A DNA stretch of 64,000 nt from Candidatus Obscuribacter sp. (GTDB taxonomy: Bacteria; Cyanobacteriota; Vampirovibrionia; Obscuribacterales; Obscuribacteraceae). Below, one piece after another: positions 17,357-25,069 of this stretch. Position numbers and translations under genes: made by a program. The notes below the pieces were generated by a model. The model did not search any database, was not told the DNA's origin, and saw only the letters and a program-made list of their open reading frames with translations. Within the stretch, counting starts at the first letter, position 1. The number at the start of each line of letters is the position of its first letter. The stretch lies in assembly GCA_016712465.1 (NCBI GenBank), contig JADJQZ010000001.1, positions 6,696,001 through 6,760,000 on the forward strand, written 5' to 3'.

Positions 17357-18784
17357 ATGCACCAAGTAGCCGCCCGGAAATTAGCCGAGTATCTTTCTGA
17401 CTGGCTTTCGCTTCGTTATGACCAATGTGATATTCCTGGTTTCAGTGTGGCCGTTTCCATCGATGGTCGGCTTATTCTCAATCAAGCCTTTGGTTATGCG
17501 GATCTGGAAAAGAAGGAGGTGCTCACACCGGAGCACCTTTTTCGGGTGGCATCCCATTCTAAAACTTTCGCGGGCACGGCCTGCATGCAATTGCAAGAGC
17601 AGGGCAAGCTCAATATCGAGGCGCCGGTGGTGCAATATCTGCCCTGGCTGAAAGAGCATAAGGATAAGCGCTTCCAGGAGATTACCAGCCGGCAGCTTCT
17701 CAGTCACAGTGCCGGCGTGATTCGAGACGGATTGGATGCCGATTTCTGGCAGTTCAACAGGCCTTTTCCGAATTCTCAGGAGCTACAAAAGCAGCTCCTG
17801 GAAGCGGGCTTGATTTTCGACTGCAATACTAAGATGAAGTATTCCAATCATGGTTACGGGCTTCTGGGGCTGGTGATTGAAGCGGCTGCCGGGCAGAGCT
17901 TCCGGGCCTATGTCAGTGAGAATATTATTGCGCCCCTGGCGCTGGATAACACCGGCGCGGATTATTGTCGGTCGATAGAGAACCGCCTGGCTAGAGGCTA
18001 TACCCGTGTGGAAAGAGGCGGCGCACGGTCTCGCCTTGATACTACCATCGATACCGCTTCCTTGAGTGCCGCTACCGGTTTCTATTCCAACGCCGCCGAT
18101 CTCTGTCGCTATTTCTCGGCACACATAGTGGGTTCCGGTCTGCTTCTGCAAGATGCCAGCAAGAAGGAAATGCAGCGCACGCAGTGGCCGGTGACAAACA
18201 GTACCTTCGGTCAGGAATACGGTCTGGGTCTGCAAATCGACTATGTGGAGCAAAGGCGTGTCTTTGGACATGCGGGCGGCTTCCCCGGCCATGCTACCCG
18301 CACTCTCTGCGATCCTGCCGACAAGATGGTGGTTTCCGTTTTGACTAATTGTATTGATGCCGATCCCACTGCCATTGCCCGCGCGGTCTTTGCTTTTGCC
18401 GATCATTTCTCGGCTGCTTATGCGGCTGGAGAAGATTCGACTATGGTAAAAGCTGCCGAAGCAAGCGGCTCCATCGATATGGAGCGGTTTCGCGGGCGCT
18501 TCCAGGGTCTCTTTCGCATCATGGACGTATTGCCTGCCGGGGATAAGCTTATAGCTATCAATCCCTCAAGCTGGCAGCCTTTTGCCGATGTTGAAGAGCT
18601 TAGCGTGGTGAATGAGCGCACTCTCAAGATGATGAAAGCGAACGGCTTTTCTTGCGAAGGAGAGCTTGTGCCCTATGAATTCAGGGGTGCGGAGCTGCCG
18701 GCCGACTCCATCCGTTGCGGCGGCGCCACCCTCTTTGGCGAGAAAAACTATAAGCTCTTCAATCCTATTGCCGTAGAAGTTTGA
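17357..18784 (+). CDS. Serine beta-lactamase/penicillin-binding-type hydrolase 2
   Basis: This 475-residue protein has the class C-like catalytic motifs SHSK (Ser66, Lys69), YSN (Tyr162, Asn164) and HAGG (His305). The last 120 residues form an extra domain rich in beta strands (FRGRFQGLFRIMDVLPAGDK onward), as often seen in this family. There is no signal peptide. Members include D-aminopeptidases, DD-carboxypeptidases and esterases; no substrate can be named. It converges with and overlaps the esterase gene by 37 nt. It is not a close copy of the hydrolase at 15517-16884. Confidence 0.85.
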   Translation: MHQVAARKLAEYLSDWLSLRYDQCDIPGFSVAVSIDGRLILNQAFGYADLEKKEVLTPEHLFRVASHSKTFAGTACMQLQEQGKLNIEAPVVQYLPWLKEHKDKRFQEITSRQLLSHSAGVIRDGLDADFWQFNRPFPNSQELQKQLLEAGLIFDCNTKMKYSNHGYGLLGLVIEAAAGQSFRAYVSENIIAPLALDNTGADYCRSIENRLARGYTRVERGGARSRLDTTIDTASLSAATGFYSNAADLCRYFSAHIVGSGLLLQDASKKEMQRTQWPVTNSTFGQEYGLGLQIDYVEQRRVFGHAGGFPGHATRTLCDPADKMVVSVLTNCIDADPTAIARAVFAFADHFSAAYAAGEDSTMVKAAEASGSIDMERFRGRFQGLFRIMDVLPAGDKLIAINPSSWQPFADVEELSVVNERTLKMMKANGFSCEGELVPYEFRGAELPADSIRCGGATLFGEKNYKLFNPIAVEV

Positions 18785-19506
18785 CCGGCTGGGACGCCGC
18801 CGATGTACTTGGGCAGCATCTTGCTCCATGAAAGCCAATCATGGCAATTGCCGTCCCAGATGTCGACGTGGTGCGGCACGCCCTTTGCTTTCAGGGCTTG
18901 TGAAAAGTCTTCATTACTGGGCAATAGCGGATCCTCGGCGCCGGTAGGCAAAATCCAGTCTATTGAACGGATTTGTTCGAGAAGCGGCTGATCGTTTATT
19001 TTTGAGATCAGATCGCTGGGGCTGCCCAGGGCAAGCTGGTCATCCATGCGATTGTCGGTCCAGGTGCGCACTTCGTAGACGCCGCTCATACCCAATACAC
19101 GATTGAAGCGGTCGGGAAAACGCAGAGCCAGATTGGCCGAGTGATAGGCGCCGAAGCTGCAACCGGCGGCGATACTGTAGGAGTGTGAATTGCGACTTTC
19201 CGTCAGGGGTAGAGCTTCTTCGATGACATATTTCTGGTAAGCAAGATGGCGCTCGAGGCGAGCTTCCGGATTGATATTCTGGTTCCACCAGGATTCAACG
19301 TCGACGGAGTCCAGGCAGAAGAGTTGAAACCAGCCGCGGCTCAGAGCCTCGCCCAGGCTTTCCACCAGACCAAAATTTTCCCAGTCGAAGAAGCGCCCGC
19401 AAGAGGTGGGAAAGGCTAAAATTCTGGCTCCGGCATGACCGAAAATGAGCATTTCCATGTCGCGCTCCAGGGCCCTACTGTAACTTTTGTGATATTCCCG
19501 CAACAT
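18748..19506 (-). CDS. Esterase-like alpha/beta hydrolase
   Basis: The start is taken at the ATG at 19506 (MLREYHKSYSRALERDMEML), giving 252 residues; the open frame extends upstream without a better site. The nucleophile elbow GCSFGAYHSANLAL matches the esterase D/PF00756-type family, in which the Ser attacks an ester. A downstream HDWLSW provides the likely catalytic His and TGAEDPLLP the acid. The N-terminal MLIFGHAGARILAFPTSCGR is typical of this family. Its 3' end overlaps the convergent hydrolase gene. The start faces the ATP-grasp gene, so the two share a 157-nt divergent promoter region. Confidence 0.8.
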   Translation of the reverse strand: MLREYHKSYSRALERDMEMLIFGHAGARILAFPTSCGRFFDWENFGLVESLGEALSRGWFQLFCLDSVDVESWWNQNINPEARLERHLAYQKYVIEEALPLTESRNSHSYSIAAGCSFGAYHSANLALRFPDRFNRVLGMSGVYEVRTWTDNRMDDQLALGSPSDLISKINDQPLLEQIRSIDWILPTGAEDPLLPSNEDFSQALKAKGVPHHVDIWDGNCHDWLSWSKMLPKYIGGVPAGQTSTAIGLKSL

Positions 19507-19663
19507 AATTGAGTTCTTGCCTTCCGCTTCTGGTGCCGCTTTCAAAGCGGCGATGGGTAGCCAATTATAGCATCGTCGAAAGGAACCCTCGTCTTTGGAC
19601 TGGATGGTATTCTTTTGGTGCACTGATAATAGCCCTGGTGGTCAGCATCAAAGAGAGGGTGTT

Positions 19664-20824
19664 ATGAAATCTGTTTTTCTGTCGCCGCATTTTCCGCCTT
19701 CCTTCGCCAATTTCGCCGGTCGATTGAAAGAGCAGGGCGTAGCCGTTCTTGGTCTGGCCGATCAGCCTTATGACGATCTCAGTCCCGAACTGAAGCGTTC
19801 CCTGACTGAGTACTACCGTGTCTCAGATATGCACAATTATGAAGAGCTGGTGCGGGCCATGGGGTACTTTACTCACCGGTACGGCAAGATCGATCATATC
19901 GATTCGCACAACGAGTACTGGTTGGAGACCGAGGCCCGCTTGCGCACCGATTTCAATATTGCCGGCATCAAGTGTGGGCAAATTGAAAACATCAAGTGCA
20001 AGTCCAAAATGAAGGAAGTCTTTCGCAATGCCGGTCTTAGCCCGGCCCGTGGTCGGATCTGCCGCAGCGACGAAGAACTGAGGAGTTTCATCAAAGAAGT
20101 GGGATTGCCGGTGGTGGCAAAACCAGACAATGGTGTGGGTGCCGCCGCCACTTTCAAAATTGAAGGCGAGGCTGACATACAGCGATTTTGGACTGAGAAG
20201 GCCTATTGCGACTACATCGTGGAAGAATTTATCAGCGGCGATATTGTCACTTTCGACGGTCTGGTAGATCAGCGGGGAGAGTTGGTTTTCTCTACCTCTT
20301 TGCGCTATTGCCGGGGCATCATGGAAATAGTCAACGAAGATTCCGATGTCTACTATTGGACGGTGCGCTCCATCGAGCCCGATCTTGAGCAAGTGGGGCT
20401 TTCTACTTTGAAGGCTTTTGATGTGAAAGCCCGCTTTTTCCACCTGGAGTTTTTTCGCACCGGCGACGGTAAGCTCATGCCCCTGGAGGTAAACATGAGA
20501 CCTCCCGGCGGTCTGACCCTGGATATGATCAACTATGTCTTTGATTTCGATTGTTACCGGGCCTGGGCTGAGATGCTCGTGCATGGGCATAATCCACGGG
20601 TGATGGAAAGACCGTACTTCGTCATCTATGTCGGACGCAAAGACTGGATTCCCTATGTTTTGCATCATGACCAGGTCTTGCATCAGTTTGCTCCCTTGCT
20701 CAAGCAGGAAGAGCGTATGGCCGGCGTTTTCGCCAGGGCCATAGGCAATCATGGATATATCCTGCGTCACGAAGAGTTGGAGCCGCTTCTGGCTGCGGCA
20801 GCTTCCATCTTGCAAAGGGCTTAG
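19664..20824 (+). CDS. ATP-grasp ligase
   Basis: This 386-residue protein starts MKSVFLSPHFPPSF, with GAGAGGG before the ATG. The ATP-grasp fold is visible: CKSKMKEVFRNAGL (start of the grasp), GLPVVAKPDNGVGAAATFKI (phosphate loop), VEEFISGDIVTFDGLVD (adenine strand) and FHLEFFRTGDGKLMPLEVNM (metal-binding Glu and Asn). ATP-grasp enzymes join a carboxylate to an amine or similar nucleophile through an acyl phosphate. This one is of the stand-alone, carbamoyl-phosphate-synthase-like type often found in peptide or amino-acid conjugate formation. The divergent esterase neighbour could act on the same product (inference). Confidence 0.85.
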   Translation: MKSVFLSPHFPPSFANFAGRLKEQGVAVLGLADQPYDDLSPELKRSLTEYYRVSDMHNYEELVRAMGYFTHRYGKIDHIDSHNEYWLETEARLRTDFNIAGIKCGQIENIKCKSKMKEVFRNAGLSPARGRICRSDEELRSFIKEVGLPVVAKPDNGVGAAATFKIEGEADIQRFWTEKAYCDYIVEEFISGDIVTFDGLVDQRGELVFSTSLRYCRGIMEIVNEDSDVYYWTVRSIEPDLEQVGLSTLKAFDVKARFFHLEFFRTGDGKLMPLEVNMRPPGGLTLDMINYVFDFDCYRAWAEMLVHGHNPRVMERPYFVIYVGRKDWIPYVLHHDQVLHQFAPLLKQEERMAGVFARAIGNHGYILRHEELEPLLAAAASILQRA

Positions 20825-20939
20825 GCCGCCTTGTTGAGCGATGGCTCTTTGGTTTATGCTTGGCGTCCATGCCGGTAATGGCGCGCCGGCATTTACTACG
20901 AATTTGGTTGCCAGTTCAGTTTCAAGCAGGGTGTTGTCC

Positions 20940-21197
20940 ATGACCAGGGTGCAGAAGAACCTCATCGCCGCCATTGCCGTGTGCGCTGTCATTCTCGGCG
21001 CAATTTACTGTTATTTCATGCAGTTAGTACGGGAGGCCCAGAACCCGCCTGGACCAACGGAACGGGTGGCTGATCCGCTCGGTTCTGGGGATAAAAAGGC
21101 TGCGCCGCCTGATGAGCCGGAAGTGGATATGGATAAGCTCTTTGAAGAGGAGCGCAAGAAGCAGAAGGGACTTGGTTCCCTGCGCAAGAGTGATTGA
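20940..21197 (+). CDS. Small membrane-anchored protein, 85 aa
   Basis: From the ATG at 20940 the product has one N-terminal membrane span (LIAAIAVCAVILGAIYCYFM, about residues 7-26) and a charged, Pro/Lys/Glu-rich tail (PDEPEVDMDKLFEEERKKQK). The start lacks a clear Shine-Dalgarno site. It follows the ATP-grasp gene in the same orientation at 115 nt. The function is unknown. Confidence 0.5.
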   Translation: MTRVQKNLIAAIAVCAVILGAIYCYFMQLVREAQNPPGPTERVADPLGSGDKKAAPPDEPEVDMDKLFEEERKKQKGLGSLRKSD

Positions 21198-21761
21198 ATA
21201 GGTCGCTCTTGATTGGTCTCAAGTCAGCCATGTTTATGTGCAATTTATGAGATGAGGTTTCGCGAGCCGGAGTCAGGCGGCGGAATTTCACTCCGCCGCC
21301 ACGGACGCAAATTTGCTGAAAAATGGGACACTTGGCAACTAGCGCGAACGGCGCTAGTTAATGCCTCCTTCATTTCATCTTTCACATGAACAGTAAAACA
21401 GGCTTTCGAGTCCTGAAACCTGTAACAGTTCATGTTTACAGACCTGAAGACGGATTGTGATTCTTGAGGTTAAACCTTAGGGTCGAGGTCTATTTCAATT
21501 TCATCACTGGTAAGAGCTATCGAGTAACTAAATTTCCCGCGTCGTAAGCATTTTCTCCGAGGACAACCGTAAAGGATTAGTCCCGGTATGTTGTCGCCCT
21601 GCGGATTTCTAACTCGATTACGTTCTTTCCACGATTCACGGCGAGTTCTATGTACTTGTCGCACCCGTCTACTGTCTCTGCGTAGGGCTTATAGCCGACC
21701 GGAGATGGTTTTTGTCTGCCAACCAGGCCGTTCAGTCACAGACGGCAACAGGAGCTATTTC
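21198..21761. other. Region upstream of the NAD gene cluster, with hairpins
   Basis: About 560 nt without a convincing gene. Two strong hairpins are present: GGCGGCGGA with TCCGCCGCC (about 21275-21301), and AACTAGCGC with GCGCTAGTT (21337-21359). The first may end the upstream transcript. The promoter of the NAD cluster must lie after them. I could not recognise an NrtR or NadR operator by eye. Confidence 0.45.
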
Positions 21762-22499
21762 ATGAAAAAACGACGAATTGGCATTTACGGAGGTAAGTTC
21801 GACCCTCCGCACCTGGGGCACCTGCTCTGCGCAGAGATGACCAGGGAGGCTTTCGCCCTCGACAAGGTTCTCTTCGTGACCAGTGCGGTGCCGCCGCACA
21901 AGGACAGTGGTGTCACCGACGCCCGCATTCGCCACGAGATGGTTGAGGCGGCATGTGCACCCAACTGTTTCTTCGAGGCTTGCGACATCGAACTCAAGCG
22001 TGAGGGCAAGTCTTTCACTCTGCTCACCGTCAGGCAACTGAGAGAAATCTACGGACCGGACACCGAGCTTTGCCTGATGATCTCGTCCGAGTATCTGGAC
22101 CCCGATTACGAATGGAATGTGGGGCGCTGGACCGGTTCGGATGAGCTGCTCAAGATGGTGCGTCTTCTGGTGTTCACGCGCCAGGGACATACCAACGAGT
22201 TGTCGCGCGCCTGGGGAGCGCTTCTGCAGGAGAAGTTCGCGGCTTCCTTTGCGGTGCAAATCGACTACCTGGACTTCTGCCCCAGCCCGCCGACGTCGAG
22301 CACGCTTCTGCGTGAGCGCGTCAGCAAGCAGCTGTCGATCTGGTACATGGTGTTACCGGAAGTCTGGGATATCATCCGCGTTCGCGGCCTGTACGGCTGC
22401 AAGACGCCACCGCGTGGGTCAGACCTGCGCAAGAGGTGGCGTCGCTTGACTGTATCGGCGAAGCGTTACTGGAATCGCCTTCTGAGACGGCTCCGCTAA
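21762..22499 (+). CDS. nadD: Nicotinate-nucleotide adenylyltransferase
   Basis: The ATG at 21762 lies 8 nt after CAGGAG and gives 245 residues. NadD transfers AMP from ATP to nicotinate mononucleotide, making nicotinate adenine dinucleotide. The nucleotidyltransferase signatures are clear: GIYGGKFDPPHLGHL (the HxGH motif) near the N-terminus and PPTSSTLLRERV (the SxTxxR motif) near residue 183. The C-terminal YMVLPEVWDIIRVRGLY is the usual ending, followed by a basic tail of about 30 residues. It opens a run of four NAD genes. A hairpin lies between its stop and pncB. Confidence 0.93.
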   Translation: MKKRRIGIYGGKFDPPHLGHLLCAEMTREAFALDKVLFVTSAVPPHKDSGVTDARIRHEMVEAACAPNCFFEACDIELKREGKSFTLLTVRQLREIYGPDTELCLMISSEYLDPDYEWNVGRWTGSDELLKMVRLLVFTRQGHTNELSRAWGALLQEKFAASFAVQIDYLDFCPSPPTSSTLLRERVSKQLSIWYMVLPEVWDIIRVRGLYGCKTPPRGSDLRKRWRRLTVSAKRYWNRLLRRLR

Positions 22500-22500
22500 G

Positions 22501-22532
22501 CGTCCCTCCCACTGGCGGGACGTTTCGTTTCG
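22501..22532 (+). terminator. Hairpin with T-rich tail between nadD and pncB
   Basis: CGTCCC pairs with GGGACG, followed by TTTCGTTTCGCTTTC. It is short and could be a leaky terminator setting relative levels of nadD and pncB. Confidence 0.5.
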
Positions 22533-22591
22533 CTTTCACTAAGACCCGGAGACAGTCCCATGACTGGTCTTCAAACAACCGGAGTAATCAA

Positions 22592-23782
22592 ATGATTCGC
22601 TCAATCATCGACAACGATCTGTACAAGTTTTCCATGGCTAACGCCGTGCTGCAGCTGTTCCCGAACCTGCGCGTGTCCTACCGCTTCACCGACCGCAAGG
22701 GCAAGGGGCGGTGGACGGCGCCGGCTCTCAAGGAACTGAACAAGCGCATCAAGGCCATGTCCAAGTTGTCCCTGACGCGGGAAGAGCGGGTTTTCTGCGA
22801 GACGCAGATGCCCTGGATCAACCGCACCTTCTGGGACTTCCTGGCCAACTACCGCTATGACCCGAAGGAAGTGCGGGTCTGGCTCGACGACAAGCAGAAC
22901 CTGCAGATGGAGATCAAGGGTCTGTGGTGCCGCACCATCTTCTGGGAAGTGTGCCTGCTTGCCCTGACCAGCGAGGTCTACTTCGACAAGATCGACACGG
23001 CCTGGACCGAAGACGGTCAGGACGAAAAGATGCTGGCCAAGGCGCAGATGCTGGAGGCTGCCGGCGTGGCCTGGGGCGACTTCGGCACTCGCCGTCGTCG
23101 CCACTTCGAAGCCCAGGAGCGGGTGGTGCGCATCGGCAGCCAGTTCAAGAACTTCACCGGTACCAGCAATGTGTACCTGGCCATGAAGTACGGCGTCAAG
23201 GCGATCGGCACCATGGCCCACGAGTGGATCATGGCCCATTCGGCCCTGTTCTCGCTCAAGCACGCCAACCGCTTCGCCCTGCAGAACTGGAACGACGTCT
23301 ACCAGGGCAACCTCGGTACGGCTCTGCCGGACACCTATGGCACCGACGCTTTCCTGCGGGATTTCGACGGTGTGCTGGCGCGGCTCTTCGACTCGGTGCG
23401 CCATGACTCGGGGGATCCCTTCGTCTGGGCGCAGAAGATGATCGATCACTACACCTCCCTCAAGATCGACTGGAAGAGCAAGCCCCTGGGCTTCACCGAC
23501 GGCAACACGGCCGAGAGCGCCATCGAGATCCACAACTGGGTCAAGGAGCGCGGCGGCCGCTGCTGGTTCGGTATCGGCACCTCTCTTTCCAACGATTACG
23601 GTCCCGACAGCCCGGCGCTGTCCATCGTGATCAAGCTGGCTGAGGTGGAAGACAACGCCGGCCGCGCCACCCCGGTGGTGAAGCTGTCGGACAATCCCGA
23701 GAAAGCCAGCGGCGACAAGGATGCCATTCGTGTGGCCATGTGGACGCACTTCGGCACCCCCCTCGACGCCGCCAAGGCCTAG
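22592..23782 (+). CDS. pncB: Nicotinate phosphoribosyltransferase
   Basis: The ATG at 22592 lies 7 nt after CCGGAG and gives 396 residues. PncB makes nicotinate mononucleotide from nicotinate and PRPP, with ATP hydrolysis. The sequence fits the E. coli-type PncB along its whole length. It starts DNDLYKFSMANAVLQLFP, has the catalytic region GTSNVYLAMKYGVKAIGTMA with HEW, then VRHDSGDPFVW and the PRPP-binding-side GFTDGNTAESAI. Downstream genes supply its PRPP (PRPP synthetase) and its nicotinate (PncA domain). Third positions are almost all G/C. Confidence 0.94.
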   Translation: MIRSIIDNDLYKFSMANAVLQLFPNLRVSYRFTDRKGKGRWTAPALKELNKRIKAMSKLSLTREERVFCETQMPWINRTFWDFLANYRYDPKEVRVWLDDKQNLQMEIKGLWCRTIFWEVCLLALTSEVYFDKIDTAWTEDGQDEKMLAKAQMLEAAGVAWGDFGTRRRRHFEAQERVVRIGSQFKNFTGTSNVYLAMKYGVKAIGTMAHEWIMAHSALFSLKHANRFALQNWNDVYQGNLGTALPDTYGTDAFLRDFDGVLARLFDSVRHDSGDPFVWAQKMIDHYTSLKIDWKSKPLGFTDGNTAESAIEIHNWVKERGGRCWFGIGTSLSNDYGPDSPALSIVIKLAEVEDNAGRATPVVKLSDNPEKASGDKDAIRVAMWTHFGTPLDAAKA

Positions 23783-23802
23783 GAAGCGCCTTATTTATCA
23801 AT

Positions 23803-23836
23803 CCCGTGAACCGGCCATGGTCGGTCGGCTCACGGG
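23803..23836 (+). terminator. Hairpin between pncB and the PRPP synthetase gene
   Basis: CCCGTGA and CCGGCC pair with the GG.CGG and TCACGGG strands around ATGGTC. No T tract follows, so read-through to the next gene is likely and the hairpin may serve mRNA processing. Confidence 0.45.
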
Positions 23837-23865
23837 GCACAACTTAAGATACAGAAGGTGAACCA

Positions 23866-24999
23866 ATGACCCAATCTGAAAAATCATCCAAGCCAGCCCG
23901 CACCGGCAAGCGCTCCCGGCGTCAGCCCCAGGTGGAGTTCCGCTCCGCCGAGGCGAAGCCGATTATCTTCTTCACAGTGGGCTATCAGTACTACGCCGAG
24001 CGCATGCTGGCCACCGGGCTCTTCCAGGAGGGCTCTCTGGGCCGCTCCATGGACGGCGAGGGCAATCCCCTGCCCGAGGACGTGCCCTTTGCCGACGGCG
24101 AACGCTACCTGCGCCTGCTCACCGACGTGGAAGACCGCTGTGTGGTTATCGTGGGTGGCACTGTCAGCGACAGAGAGACCATGGACCTGCTCGACCTCTG
24201 CCACAAGATGGTGGAAGCCGGGGCTGGTGAAATCCGCCTGGTGCTGCCGTTCTTCGGCTATTCCACCATGGAACGGGCCGTCAAGCCGGGGGAAGCAGTC
24301 AAGGCCAAAACCCGGGCTCTGCTCATCTCGGCAGTGCTCAAGGGGGTTGCCAAGGCTAGCGTCTTCATGGTCGACCTGCATGTGGAGGGCTTGCAGCACT
24401 ACTTCGAGTACGGCATCAAGACCCACCACATCTACGCCAAGCCGGTCATCATCGAGTCGGTGCAGCAGTTGCTCATCAATGAGTACAAGCGCATCAAGGG
24501 CTTGAAGCGACTGACGGCGGCCAAAAAGGCGGAAGCCCTGGCGCAGCCCTTCGTCTTCGCCTCCACCGACACCGGCCGGGTCAAGTGGGTGGACAGCCTC
24601 TGCCGCGACATGGTCAAGCTCAACCTGAAAGCCGAACCGGCCTTCATCATCAAGCGGCGCATCAACGGCGACAAGACCGAGGTGCAGGACATCTCGGCTG
24701 ATGTGGCCGGCAAGCTGGTGATCATCTACGACGACATGGTGCGCACCGGTGGCAGCCTGATCAAGGCGGCCCGGGCCTACCTGAAGCGCGGTGCTGCGGC
24801 GGTGGTGGCCGTGCTCACGCACGGTGTGCTGCCTCCGGGCGCCAAAGAGAAGCTGGCGGACTCGGGAGTGTTCCAGGCCGTCGTTGTCACGGACTCGCAT
24901 CCAAGGGCCGTGGAGCTCGCGGATTCGTTTCTGGTTGTAAACTCTATAGCAGAGCTTCTGGCTCAAGCGGTTTCCAAGGGACGGGCGGAGCTGGTCTGA
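23866..24999 (+). CDS. prs: Ribose-phosphate pyrophosphokinase (PRPP synthetase), divergent
   Basis: This 377-residue protein makes PRPP from ribose 5-phosphate and ATP. The type I phosphoribosyl fold is clear: the ribose-phosphate loop IIYDDMVRTGGSLIKAA (Asp289-Asp290), the metal/ATP strand MVDLHVEGLQHYF, and PFFGYSTMERAVKPGEAVKAK in place of the usual YARQDRK-type ATP loop. The signature FASTDTGRVKWVDSL replaces the usual SPDAGG. It is about 60 residues longer than housekeeping Prs and diverged at several motifs, so it is likely a dedicated, second PRPP synthetase serving PncB. It lies 83 nt after pncB. PRPP synthetases of phage NAD modules are similarly divergent (established for vibriophage KVP40-type modules). 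Confidence 0.88.
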   Translation: MTQSEKSSKPARTGKRSRRQPQVEFRSAEAKPIIFFTVGYQYYAERMLATGLFQEGSLGRSMDGEGNPLPEDVPFADGERYLRLLTDVEDRCVVIVGGTVSDRETMDLLDLCHKMVEAGAGEIRLVLPFFGYSTMERAVKPGEAVKAKTRALLISAVLKGVAKASVFMVDLHVEGLQHYFEYGIKTHHIYAKPVIIESVQQLLINEYKRIKGLKRLTAAKKAEALAQPFVFASTDTGRVKWVDSLCRDMVKLNLKAEPAFIIKRRINGDKTEVQDISADVAGKLVIIYDDMVRTGGSLIKAARAYLKRGAAAVVAVLTHGVLPPGAKEKLADSGVFQAVVVTDSHPRAVELADSFLVVNSIAELLAQAVSKGRAELV

Positions 25000-25069
25000 C
25001 GGTAATTCCGCAGGCAAAGCAAACCCTCCTCCCAATCCGCTGAGGCTCGAAAGCCTGAGGACTGTACTT